Source of the DNA: PALSA-555 sp963821325
GTDB lineage: Bacteria; Actinomycetota; Acidimicrobiia; IMCC26256; PALSA-555
DNA length: 64,000 nt
Assembly: GCA_963821325.1 (NCBI GenBank)
Contig: CAWGDC010000005.1
Location: 310,001-374,000 of the forward strand
Direction of reading: 5' to 3'
In this document: piece by piece, positions 27,410-35,118 of the stretch
How the letters are laid out: the number at the start of each line of letters is the position of its first letter
Position numbering within the stretch: the stretch's first letter is position 1
The notes under the pieces: generated by a model
Seen by the model: only the letters and a program-made list of their open reading frames with translations
What the model was told of the DNA's origin: nothing
Database searches by the model: none
Made by a program: the position numbers and the translations under genes

Positions 27410-27869
27410 TTTTGGCGGTGCCGGTCAGGCGGTCCTTCACCTCGTGCCAGCCCTGGACCATGCGGCCGAACTCGACCGGGTTGTAGAGGTCCTCCTCGTA
27501 GGAGAACCGGCCGTCGCCCGCGTAGTGCAGCATCGTCCAGTTGTACTCGCGGTGCAGCGACCCGTCCCCGGGGTCGTCCATCTCGTTCCACACCGAGCAC
27601 AGCACCCAGCCGCGGTCCTCGTCGATCACGTACCAGTCGATCGGGAAGTTGCGCATGTCAGCGAAGGCCGGGTCCGACATCGTGGACTGGATCCAGTCGT
27701 AGATGGCCTGGCGGCCGTGCATCTTCCCGTAGTGATGCTCGTAGTAGTCGGCGTCCTCGGTGAAGCACTCCGACCAGGCCCGCCAGTCGCCGGTCTTCGC
27801 CGACTGGTCCGCGGCTTCCTGGAAGTGCTGGAACGCCGCTTCGATCTCCTCACGGGTGAAGCGACCCAC
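27405..27869 (-). CDS. NTF2-like/SnoaL-type protein
   Basis: 154 residues with the cone-shaped NTF2 fold signature: a long helix (EEIEAAFQHFQEAAD), TGDWRAWSECFTEDADYYEHHYG, then beta strands with WYVIDEDRGWVLCSVW. Relatives include polyketide cyclases, delta-5-3-ketosteroid isomerase-like and dehydratase proteins. The GTG at 27869 has AGGAGG five bases upstream, which decides the start. It is divergent from the gene at 27980 across a gap with a perfect palindrome. Confidence 0.9.
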   Translation of the reverse strand: MGRFTREEIEAAFQHFQEAADQSAKTGDWRAWSECFTEDADYYEHHYGKMHGRQAIYDWIQSTMSDPAFADMRNFPIDWYVIDEDRGWVLCSVWNEMDDPGDGSLHREYNWTMLHYAGDGRFSYEEDLYNPVEFGRMVQGWHEVKDRLTGTAKN

Positions 27870-27914
27870 GCGTCCTCCTCGCTCGTCGCCGGGCCGCACG
27901 GAGCGGTCCGGTCG

Positions 27915-27931
27915 TACGATCCGAGATCGTA
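27915..27931. promoter_or_regulatory. TetR-type palindromic operator candidate
   Basis: Perfect 7-base arms TACGATC (27915-27921) and GATCGTA (27925-27931) around CGA, in the 110-base gap between the divergent NTF2-like and 3-hydroxyisobutyrate-dehydrogenase-like genes. Size and symmetry suit a TetR dimer controlling both directions. I saw no second copy in the intergenic gaps. Confidence 0.5.
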
Positions 27932-27979
27932 GGAGGGCCGCGCCCGCCGCGTCACCGGCGCCGGGACGTCGGAGAAGCG

Positions 27980-28810
27980 ATGCGCGTCGCCTGGATCGGG
28001 CTCGGGAACATGGGACAGCCGATGGCGGCCCACGTGCTCCGGGCCGGCCACGAGGTGGTCGTGGTCGACGTGCGGCCCGACGCCGTCGAGGCGCTCGTGG
28101 CGCTCGGCGCCCGCCCGGCGCGCTCGCCCGCCGAGGCGGCCGCCGACGTCGACGTCGTGTGCCTCGCCGTCCTCGACGGCCCCCAGGTCGAGGCCGTCAC
28201 CACCGGCCCCGACGGCGTCTTCACGACCGCCGCGCCGGGCACCGTCGTCGCCGTGCACAGCACGGTGCACCCGTCCACCGTCCAGCGCGTCGCCGCCCAG
28301 GCGCCCGGCGGGGTGACCGTCGTCGACGCGCCGATCAGCGGCGGGGTGCACGGCGCCCGCGCCGGGACCCTCTGCGTCATGGTCGGCGGCCCCGACGCCG
28401 CGTTCACGCGGCTGCGTCCCGTGCTCGACGCGGTCGGTGACCTCGTGGTGCACCTCGGGCCGCTCGGCGCCGGGCTCGCCGCCAAGCTGGCCCGCAACCT
28501 CGTCGGCTACGTCACCATGCTCGGCGCGCAGGAGGGCCGGGCCCTCGCCGCGGCCGCGGGCACCGATCCCGACCAGCTGGACCGCATCCTCGAGCACACC
28601 GGCACGCTCAGCCCCATGATGCGCGACCTGCTCGCCACCCGGGGCGGCGACGCGGTCTACGCCGCCGACCTCACCCCGCTCATCGACCTCGCGGCGAAGG
28701 ACCTCCGCGCCGCGCTCGACCTCGGGGCCGACCTCGACGTGGCGCTCCCCGCGGCGGCGCTCACGCTCGAGCACGTCGCGTTCTCCCTCGGCGGCGACGC
28801 GTCGCCGTGA
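27980..28810 (+). CDS. 3-hydroxyisobutyrate dehydrogenase-like NAD(P) oxidoreductase
   Basis: 276 residues of the beta-hydroxyacid dehydrogenase family: GLGNMG at 7-12, APISGG (S120-G122) and catalytic K169 in KLARNL. It oxidises a 3-hydroxy acid or reduces its semialdehyde; an acidic residue after beta-2 (VVVDVRPD) favours NAD. GGAGAAG precedes the ATG by 4 bases. Its stop overlaps the GTG of the following LLM gene (GTGA). Confidence 0.93.
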   Translation: MRVAWIGLGNMGQPMAAHVLRAGHEVVVVDVRPDAVEALVALGARPARSPAEAAADVDVVCLAVLDGPQVEAVTTGPDGVFTTAAPGTVVAVHSTVHPSTVQRVAAQAPGGVTVVDAPISGGVHGARAGTLCVMVGGPDAAFTRLRPVLDAVGDLVVHLGPLGAGLAAKLARNLVGYVTMLGAQEGRALAAAAGTDPDQLDRILEHTGTLSPMMRDLLATRGGDAVYAADLTPLIDLAAKDLRAALDLGADLDVALPAAALTLEHVAFSLGGDASP

Positions 28811-29730
28811 GGGCGTCGCTCGGCCTCCCCACGCACCGCGTCGACGGCGACCTGGCGTCCGCCGACGCGCATCGCGACGATCGCCGCCGCGGCCGAGGCG
28901 CGCGGCTTCGACGCGGTGTTCGTCACCGACCACCCGATCCCGTCCGACCGGTGGCTCGCGAGCGGCGGCCATCACGCCCTGGACCCGTTCGTCGCCTTGA
29001 GCTTTGCGGCCGCGGCGACGGAACGGTTGCGTCTGCACCTCAACCTGCTCGTGCTCGCCTACCGCAACCCATTCGTCTCGGCGAAGGCCGTCGCGTCCCT
29101 CGACGCGCTGAGCGGCGGTCGGGTCATCGTCGGCGTCGGCGCCGGCTACCTCGAGCCGGAGTTCACCGCGCTCGGCGTCGACTACGCGGAGCGCAACGAG
29201 CTCACCGACGAGGCCATCGTCACCATGCGCGCCGCCTGGACCGGCGACTCGGTCACCGCGTCCGGTCGGCACTGGCACGCCGCGGGCAACACGATGCTGC
29301 CCCGGCCCACGCAGCCGGCCGGTCCGCCGATCTGGGTCGGGGGCAACAGCAAGCAGGCCATCCGCCGTGCCGTGGAGCTCGGCGACGGCTGGATGCCGAT
29401 GCCGAGCCCGGCCGGGTCCGAGCGGCGGCTCCACACCCCGCCGATCACGTCGCGCGACGGAGCTCGCGGCGCGGCTCGGCTACGCCCGCGAGCACGCCGC
29501 CGCCGTCGGTCGCACCGCGCCGCTCGAGGTGGTGTTCATGCCCGACGGCCTCGACATGTTCACGAACGCGGGAATCGACGCCGGCGCGCGTCGTCGACGG
29601 GATCGTCGAGCTCGCCGGCCTCGGGGTCACGTACCTCACGGTGAGCCTGCCCGGCGAGACCCGCGCCGCGTTCCTCGAGCAGCTCGACCGGTTCGCGGAC
29701 GACGTGCTCGCACCCGTCCGCCACCTATAG
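28807..29730 (+). CDS. LLM-class F420-type oxidoreductase with three frameshifts
   Basis: 306 residues after removing three extra bases near 28870, 29459 and 29583; together they restore the starting frame. The joined protein reads ASLGLPTHRVD, IATIAAAAEARGFDAVFVTDH, GRVIVGVGAGYLEPEF, GGNSKQAIRRAVELGDGW and ends FADDVLAPVRHL, a complete TIGR03619-like enzyme. Starts at a GTG overlapping the previous stop. So many insertions in one otherwise intact gene argue for sequencing error. It probably acts after the hydroxyacid dehydrogenase (inference). Confidence 0.85.
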   Translation: MRASLGLPTHRVDGDLASADAHRDDRRRGRGARLRRGVRHRPPDPVRPVARERRPSRPGPVRRLELCGRGDGTVASAPQPARARLPQPIRLGEGRRVPRRAERRSGHRRRRRRLPRAGVHRARRRLRGAQRAHRRGHRHHARRLDRRLGHRVRSALARRGQHDAAPAHAAGRSADLGRGQQQAGHPPCRGARRRLDADAEPGRVRAAAPHPADHVARRSSRRGSATPASTPPPSVAPRRSRWCSCPTASTCSRTRESTPARVVDGIVELAGLGVTYLTVSLPGETRAAFLEQLDRFADDVLAPVRHL

Positions 29731-29751
29731 GCGCAGCCGGCCAGGGTCGCG

Positions 29752-29757
29752 TACCGT
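29752..29757 (+). promoter_or_regulatory. Leaderless -10 box TACCGT
   Basis: TACCGT ends 6 bases before the cupin GTG at 29764, with no Shine-Dalgarno, in the 33-base gap after the LLM gene. Confidence 0.45.
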
Positions 29758-29763
29758 GCTGCG

Positions 29764-30234
29764 GTGAGCGTCCGGCGGGTCGTGACCGGCGTCGACGGGC
29801 AGGGCCGCTCGACGGTCGTGCGCGACGGCGATGCGTTCGGCGGCGACACCTGGGGTGAGGTGTGGGCCGTGGATCCCGCCCACGGCCTCGACGCGCTCGC
29901 CGACCCGCACGAGGGACCGATGGTCCTCGACCCGCCGGCGGGCGGGCTCGCCTGGCGCGTGTTCAGCCTCCCACCCGACGCGGTGATGCGCGAGCGGCTC
30001 GGCGACATCGCCGCCGTCATCCCGGGCATGGAGCCCGACGGGTTCCACGTCACCGAGACCGTCGACCTCGTCATGGTCCTCGACGGCGACATCAGCCTCG
30101 AGCTCGACACCGGCGAGGTCGCGCTGCACACCGGGGACTGCGTCGTGCAGCGCGCCACCCGCCACGCCTGGCGGAACCGCAGCGACCGCCCCGTCCGGAT
30201 GATGGCGGTCATGCTCAGCACCCGCCCCGCCTGA
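29764..30234 (+). CDS. Cupin-domain protein
   Basis: 156 residues with one cupin barrel: FHVTETVDLVMVLDG (a motif 1 with one His and a Glu) and HTGDCVVQRATRHAWRN (motif 2 His). It resembles the small cupins annotated with aromatic or lipid oxidoreductases; catalytic or merely ligand-binding is open. GTG start at 29764, leaderless. A 114-base gap with a hairpin separates it from the convergent gene. Confidence 0.88.
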   Translation: MSVRRVVTGVDGQGRSTVVRDGDAFGGDTWGEVWAVDPAHGLDALADPHEGPMVLDPPAGGLAWRVFSLPPDAVMRERLGDIAAVIPGMEPDGFHVTETVDLVMVLDGDISLELDTGEVALHTGDCVVQRATRHAWRNRSDRPVRMMAVMLSTRPA

Positions 30235-30322
30235 GCCCGCGACGCGCTCCAGCCGCGACCGCGAGCCGCCGTTCCAAGGCGTCGGCATGCCGGGCACCCC
30301 TGACCCCGATCCCGAGGACCTG

Positions 30323-30349
30323 GCCCGCCGGGCCGCCCGGGTGGCGGGC
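30323..30349. terminator. Hairpin after the EthD-like gene
   Basis: Arms GCCCGCC (30323-30329) and GGCGGGC (30343-30349) with a 13-base loop that can pair further inside. The right arm touches the stop codon of the minus-strand gene at 30349, and it lies between convergent genes. Confidence 0.4.
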
Positions 30350-30693
30350 TACGTCGTGGACAGCTCCTCGTACACCAGGGTGAGCATCATCGGGTCGAGC
30401 TCCATGAGGTCGGGACGGATCGTGATCCGCCCGTCACCGAAGCGGGTATGGAACTCGGACGCGAGCGACGCCCAGTCGTCGGTGTCGACCTCGTACAGCG
30501 CCAGGTACCGGCGGGTCGTGGCCGGGTCGGCCGGCACCACCTGGTCCGACGCCAGCCGGAAGCGTCGACAGGACCGCACGCCGGGGATGCGCAGCACCTC
30601 CGGGGCGTGCACGCCGTCGTACCAGGCGTTGAACTCGGCGTCGACCTCGTCGCTCACCGCGTTGGACAGGGCCAGGAACACTCCTGCGGGCAT
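30349..30693 (-). CDS. Dimeric alpha/beta-barrel (EthD/DUF4286-like) protein
   Basis: 114 residues with FNAWYDGVHAPEVLRIPGVRS, the WYxxxHxPxxxxxPG signature of ferredoxin-like dimeric barrels, then RYLALYEVDTDDW. Such proteins often sit in aromatic or steroid catabolic operons, and their chemistry is mostly unknown. ATG at 30693 with CGGAGAA about 4 bases upstream. It follows the SDR with a 42-base gap. Confidence 0.88.
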   Translation of the reverse strand: MPAGVFLALSNAVSDEVDAEFNAWYDGVHAPEVLRIPGVRSCRRFRLASDQVVPADPATTRRYLALYEVDTDDWASLASEFHTRFGDGRITIRPDLMELDPMMLTLVYEELSTT

Positions 30694-30735
30694 GGGTTCT
30701 CCGATGGTTGGTGGACGGATCTGACGATTCAGGGG

Positions 30736-31483
30736 TCAGCGCGCCGCCGTTGACGCCGAGCACCTGCCCCGTGACCCAGGCGGCGGCGTCGGACGCGAGA
30801 TAGGTGATCGCCGCGGCGACGTCGTCGGGGTGGCCGAGCCGCGCCGTCGGCCAGGGTGGCCGGCGGGTGTCGTCGGGTCCGGTGGCCATCAGGCCGAGCG
30901 CCACGCAGTTGACGGTCACGCCCGTGCCGACGAGCTCGAGGGCGAGATGGCGTGAGAACCCGATGGCCGCGGCCTTGCTCGCACCGTAGAGCGACACGCC
31001 GGTCGGCAGGCCCATGCGCCCGGCTTCGGAGGACACGGTCACGATCCGGCCCCAGCCCCGCGCGCACATCCCGTCGACGGTCGCCTTCGTGCAGTGCAGC
31101 ACCCCGTACAGGTTGAGGCGCACGAACCGGTCCCAGTCCGCGACCGGCATGTCGCGGAAGGCCCGCAGCGTGAACCCGTCCGCGGGGATCCCCGCGTTGT
31201 TCACGAGGACGTCGACGGGGCCGAGCGTCGTCTCGACGTCGCGCACCATGGCGGCGACCGCGGCCCCGTCGGTGACGTCGGCGACGCACGCCGCGGCGTG
31301 GGCCCCCGCGGCGGTGAGCGTCGCGGCCACCGTGTCCGCCCGGCCGCGGTCGAGGTCGTTCACCGCGACGGCCGCACCGGCCGCCGCCAGGCCCCGGGCG
31401 ACGCCGGCCCCGACGCCGCGGCCGGCGCCGGTCACGAGAGCGACCCGTCCGGTGAGGTGTGACTCGGCGGCCACGATCGTCAT
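30736..31483 (-). CDS. Short-chain dehydrogenase/reductase, apparent 3' frameshift
   Basis: 248 residues if one extra base near 30740-30744 is removed, giving the normal SDR close VNGGA and a TGA at 30736. As printed the frame reads on to 30434 through the next gene with an Arg/Pro-rich tail that has no SDR character. Motifs: TGAGRGVG, VNDLDRGRAD, NNAG, catalytic YGASK. ATG at 31483, with GACGAGG immediately before it. An ACTAGAACA element lies about 50-65 bases upstream. Confidence 0.88.
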
Positions 31484-31531
31484 CCTCGTCCCGCGGCGGC
31501 GAAGCCCCGCACTGGCTCAGGGTGGCCTGTC

Positions 31532-31547
31532 ACCCCCTTGTTCTAGT
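31532..31547. promoter_or_regulatory. ACTAGAAC half-site element
   Basis: On the minus strand this reads ACTAGAACAAGGGGGT, sharing ACTAGAAC with the KstR-like site at 27394; the second half (GTT) is not conserved. It lies 49 bases before the SDR start in the 168-base gap downstream of the LLM gene. Confidence 0.4.
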
Positions 31548-31651
31548 GTCCGCGTCGCGCGAGCCGCCGGTCCCTCGGTAGGAGGGAGCGGGAAACTGCC
31601 TTCGGGCTGCCGACGCAAAGCCGAAGGTGCGCAGAGCGCCGAGCTGACCCA

Positions 31652-32656
31652 CTACCCGAAGCCCGCCACGACCGCCGCCCGCACCGCGGGCGTCACGGGG
31701 TAGGGCATGGACAGGCCGACCCGGTCGGCGTGCCCCGCGTACCGGGCCGCGACGAGCGCGCCGATCTCCTGGGGCGCCCCGCAGACCGCCAGCGTGCGCA
31801 GCATCTCGTCGGTGACCCACGCCGGCAGCTCGGCCCACCGGCCGGCCTTGGTGAGCTCGTTGAGCTCCGGCTGCAGGTCAGCCCAGCCGTGCGGCTCGAG
31901 CGCCACCCGGTAGGCGGGTGTCGAGGCGTAGAACGCGAGGAGCTGGCGCACCCCGGCCGTCGCACTCGCGAGCTCCTCGTCCGTGCGGCCCGTGCACACG
32001 ATCGCCACGACGGAGAGCGTGAACGCGTCGCGGGGCCGTCCCGCGGCGGCGAGCCCGTCCGCCACCGCGGGCACCACGCGGTCGCGCACGAACGAGCCGG
32101 AGTGGAACGGGTGCACGAGCAGCCCGTCGCCGACCTCCGCCGCGACGCGGGTCATACGCGGACCGAGCCCCGCGACCCAGACGGGCGGCGGGCCGTACGG
32201 GTTGGGCCCCGGGTCGAAGAGCGGCGTCATCAGCGTGTGGCGGTAGTGGGTGCCGCGGTAGGCGAGCGGGGTCCGGTCCTGCCACGCCGCCTGGATGGCC
32301 TTGATCGCCTGCACCAGGTCGCGCATCTGCTCGACCGGCTGGTGCCAGGGCATGGAGAAGCGGCGCGTGATGTGGGGACGGATCTGCGAACCGACCCCGA
32401 GCACGAAGCGGCCCCGCGCGGCGAGCTGGAGGTCGTTGGCGGTCTGGGCGAGGTCGAGCGGGCTGCGGGCGAACGCCACGGCGATGTTCGAGAAGAGGGT
32501 GGCGCGGCTCGTCGCCTCGGCGGCCAGCGCGAGCGCCAGGAACGGCTCGTGGGGGCCCTCCGCGGTGTAGAGCCCGTCGAAGCCGGCCGCCTCGAGCTCG
32601 GCGGCGACGCGGGGGACGTCGGCGAGGTCGGCGCGCAGATAGTGGTCGAGCTGCAT
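31652..32656 (-). CDS. LLM-class F420-dependent oxidoreductase (TIGR03617-like)
   Basis: 334 residues, intact. Opens MQLDHYLRADLADVP, with GRFVLGVGSQIRPHI and WVAGLGPRMTRVAAEVGDG, matching the TIGR03617 F420-dependent subgroup. These use F420 to oxidise alcohols or reduce enones. ATG at 32656; a TACCGT box 12 bases upstream overlaps the -10 of the divergent thiolase gene in a shared GGTACC, so the two promoters cannot easily fire together. Confidence 0.93.
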   Translation of the reverse strand: MQLDHYLRADLADVPRVAAELEAAGFDGLYTAEGPHEPFLALALAAEATSRATLFSNIAVAFARSPLDLAQTANDLQLAARGRFVLGVGSQIRPHITRRFSMPWHQPVEQMRDLVQAIKAIQAAWQDRTPLAYRGTHYRHTLMTPLFDPGPNPYGPPPVWVAGLGPRMTRVAAEVGDGLLVHPFHSGSFVRDRVVPAVADGLAAAGRPRDAFTLSVVAIVCTGRTDEELASATAGVRQLLAFYASTPAYRVALEPHGWADLQPELNELTKAGRWAELPAWVTDEMLRTLAVCGAPQEIGALVAARYAGHADRVGLSMPYPVTPAVRAAVVAGFG

Positions 32657-32672
32657 CGCGGGTGCCGGACGG

Positions 32673-32678
32673 TACCCT
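32673..32678 (+). promoter_or_regulatory. Leaderless -10 box TACCCT
   Basis: TACCCT ends 7 bases before the GTG at 32686. It shares the TA of GGTACC (32671-32676) with a divergent TACCGT box (32674-32669) of the LLM gene. Confidence 0.5.
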
Positions 32679-32685
32679 CCCGGCC

Positions 32686-33862
32686 GTGCCCCTGCGCGAC
32701 CAGGCCGCGATCGTGGGCGTCGCGGAGACGGCGTACGTGCGGGGCTCGGAGCGGCTCCCGTTCGAGCTCATGCTCGACGCCTCCCTCGCGGCGATCACCG
32801 ATGCCGGGCTCGACCGGGCCGACATCGACGGGATCATCCCGCCCGCCGGGTACACGACCGCCGAGGAGCTCGCCGCCAACCTCGGCGTCGAGGACCTGCG
32901 CTTCGCGGCCACGGTGATGATGGGCGGCGCCGAGCGCGGTCGCGGCGTTGCAGCACGCCACCCTCGCGGTGACGCGGGGCATCGCCACGGCGGTGCTCGT
33001 CACCGTCGGCTGGAACGGCTACTCGGTGTTCCGGGCGAAGCCCGGGGCCCGGCGACCCCGCCACGGGTTCCTCGCCACCTCCGTCGCGGACACCGCGGTC
33101 GACTACCACCGGCCGTTCGGGGCGATGGCGCCGGTGCAGGTCTACGCCTGGATCGCGATGCGCTACAAGCACCAGCACGGCATCCCCGACGAGGCGGCCG
33201 GCGCCATCGCGCTGGCGTGCCGCCGGCACGCGCAGCTCAACGAGGCCGCGTTGATGCGCGGCCGCGACCTCACGATGGAGGAGTACCTCTCGGCGCGCAT
33301 GGTGTCGGAGCCGTTCCGTCTCTACGACTGCTGCTTGGAGACCGACGCCGCGGCGGCGTATGTCGTCACGACCGTCGACCGGGCCCGGGACCTGGTGCAC
33401 CCGCCGGTCGTCGTGCTGGGCGCCGCCGAGGGGCACCCGTATCCGGCGGACGACATCGCGAACCGTGGCGACCTGCTGCGCATCGGGCTGTCGTACGCTG
33501 CGCCCGAGGCGTTCAGCGCCGCGCAGGTGCGACCCCTCGACGTCGACTTCCTCGAGATCTACGACTGCTTCACCTACGTCGCGCTGCTCGAGCTCGAGGC
33601 CCTCGGCCTCTGCGAGCCGGGTGGCGCACCCGATTTCGTCCGCGACGGCGCCATCGAGCTCGGCGGCCGCTACCCGTTGAACACCCACGGGGGGCTGCTG
33701 TCCCAGGGTCACGTCTGGGGTCTGAACCACGTGGTCGAGGCCACGCGGCAGCTGCGTCACGAGGCCGGTGCCGCCCAGGTGGCCGACGCCGAGCTCGGTG
33801 TCGTCACGGGGTGGGGCGACTTCGGCGACGGCAGCGTCGCCGTGCTGGGACGCGATCGGTGA
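32686..33862 (+). CDS. Thiolase-superfamily protein (retro-aldolase type), frameshifted
   Basis: 391 residues after removing one extra base near 32932. Piece 1 ends MMGGA and piece 2 continues SAVAALQHATLAV. Like the copy at 19626, both thiolase cysteines are absent, NTHGGLLSQGHVWG replaces the normal motif, and the C-terminus ends GVVTGWGDFG. It should cleave a CoA-linked aldol rather than carry out thiolysis. The GTG at 32686 has a leaderless box. Its stop overlaps the DUF35 GTG (GTGA). Confidence 0.87.
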
Positions 33863-34281
33863 GCCCCGACCCGACCGTCGCCCGGCCCCGCCCTGTGCTC
33901 GACGGGCTCACCGCCGAGTTCTACGCGCACTGCGCCCGCCACGACCTGCGGTTCCAGCGCTGCCTCGCCTGCGGCGCGTGGCGTCACCCGCCCCGCGTGC
34001 TGTGCGCCGTCTGCGGATCGTCCCGGTGGAGCTGGGAGCCTTCGAGCGGCCGCGGGCAGGTGTTCACCTGGACGGTGGTGCACCAGGCCATGCACCCCGC
34101 CTTCGCCGACGCCGTCCCCTACGCCGTCATCGTGGTCGAGACCACCGAGGGTGTCCGTGTCGTGTCGAACCTGCTCGACGCGGGCAACGAGGTCTTGCGC
34201 CTCGGCCTCCCCGTCGAGGTCGACTACCAGCGGCTCGACGACGAGCTCACCCTGCCGATGTTCCGCGTCACGCGGGCCTGA
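33859..34281 (+). CDS. DUF35 Zn-ribbon/OB-fold protein
   Basis: 140 residues: CLACGAWRHPPRVLCAVC zinc ribbon, then GQVFTWTVVHQAMHPAF and an OB fold. Partner of the thiolase-fold protein, starting at a GTG overlapping its stop. It is only weakly similar by eye to the DUF35 at 19195, so the two pairs probably have different substrates. Confidence 0.93.
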   Translation: MSPDPTVARPRPVLDGLTAEFYAHCARHDLRFQRCLACGAWRHPPRVLCAVCGSSRWSWEPSSGRGQVFTWTVVHQAMHPAFADAVPYAVIVVETTEGVRVVSNLLDAGNEVLRLGLPVEVDYQRLDDELTLPMFRVTRA

Positions 34282-34314
34282 GCGCGGTCCACGCGTGGGC
34301 GCACCCGGCGGTGG

Positions 34315-35118
34315 TCACCACAGCTCGTCGGTGTAGGTGTCGGTTCCCAGGACGGTGGCGAGGAACGGCGACGCGAACACGATCTCGCCGAGGCCGGCCG
34401 CCGCGAGGTCGGGCCCGATGGACGCGTACTGCTCGTCCCACACGGCGAGCGGGTCGTCGAGGCAGAAGTGCAGGTGCAAGAACCGGTTCCCGGTGGGCTG
34501 ATCGGGGACGTCGGCCGGGCGGTCGCCCCGCAACGGCAGCGGCGTCCCGACGAGGCACACGTCGGACGGGCAGCCCCGCTGGCGCAGCCACTCGGTGACC
34601 GCGTCGACACCGCCGGGCGCCTCACCGATCATCGCCACGATCCCCGGGTAGGCCCGGTCGAGCGCCAGCTCGATCGGCATCGTGCTGCCCGGCGCGTTCA
34701 GCTCGTCGGCGTACTCGTAGAGCGCGGTGTGGATGTGGTCACGCTCGAGGAACATGCGCTCGTTGGCGTGCAGCCAGTTGACCTGCTCGACACCCCACTC
34801 GTTCCACTCGTCGTGGTGGCCGTCGAGCACCCAGTAGACCGCGAGGTAGGAGCCCACCGCAGGGCTCGGCGCGATCGGCGAGTCCGTCGGGTACCGCTTC
34901 GCCTTGCAGTCACGCGTCGCCACGTAGCGGGCACCGGCGAACTGCCACTTGCCGACCATGCACCCGGCGTAGAAGTGGTCGCGCTCGTACCACCGGTTGT
35001 AGGCCACTTCGTGACCCCGGTGGGGCTCCACCATCGTGAACAGCAGCGATCCGACGCGGATCTGGCGGTCGTCGCGGGGGACGTCGGGCCGCTGGTAGCG
35101 GGCCTCGGAGGCGTTCAT
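34315..35118 (-). CDS. Two-domain dimeric alpha/beta-barrel-like protein, unknown
   Basis: 267 residues. The N-terminal part has VAYNRWYERDHFYAGCMVG, an EthD-like WYxxDH signature; the C-terminal part NRFLHLHFCLDDPLAVWDEQY looks like a second barrel without the motif. It overlaps the stop of the acyl-CoA ligase (ATGA), so the two are coupled. I recognise no characterised member; similar proteins accompany FadD genes in actinobacteria. A binding or editing role is possible. Confidence 0.85.
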   Translation of the reverse strand: MNASEARYQRPDVPRDDRQIRVGSLLFTMVEPHRGHEVAYNRWYERDHFYAGCMVGKWQFAGARYVATRDCKAKRYPTDSPIAPSPAVGSYLAVYWVLDGHHDEWNEWGVEQVNWLHANERMFLERDHIHTALYEYADELNAPGSTMPIELALDRAYPGIVAMIGEAPGGVDAVTEWLRQRGCPSDVCLVGTPLPLRGDRPADVPDQPTGNRFLHLHFCLDDPLAVWDEQYASIGPDLAAAGLGEIVFASPFLATVLGTDTYTDELW

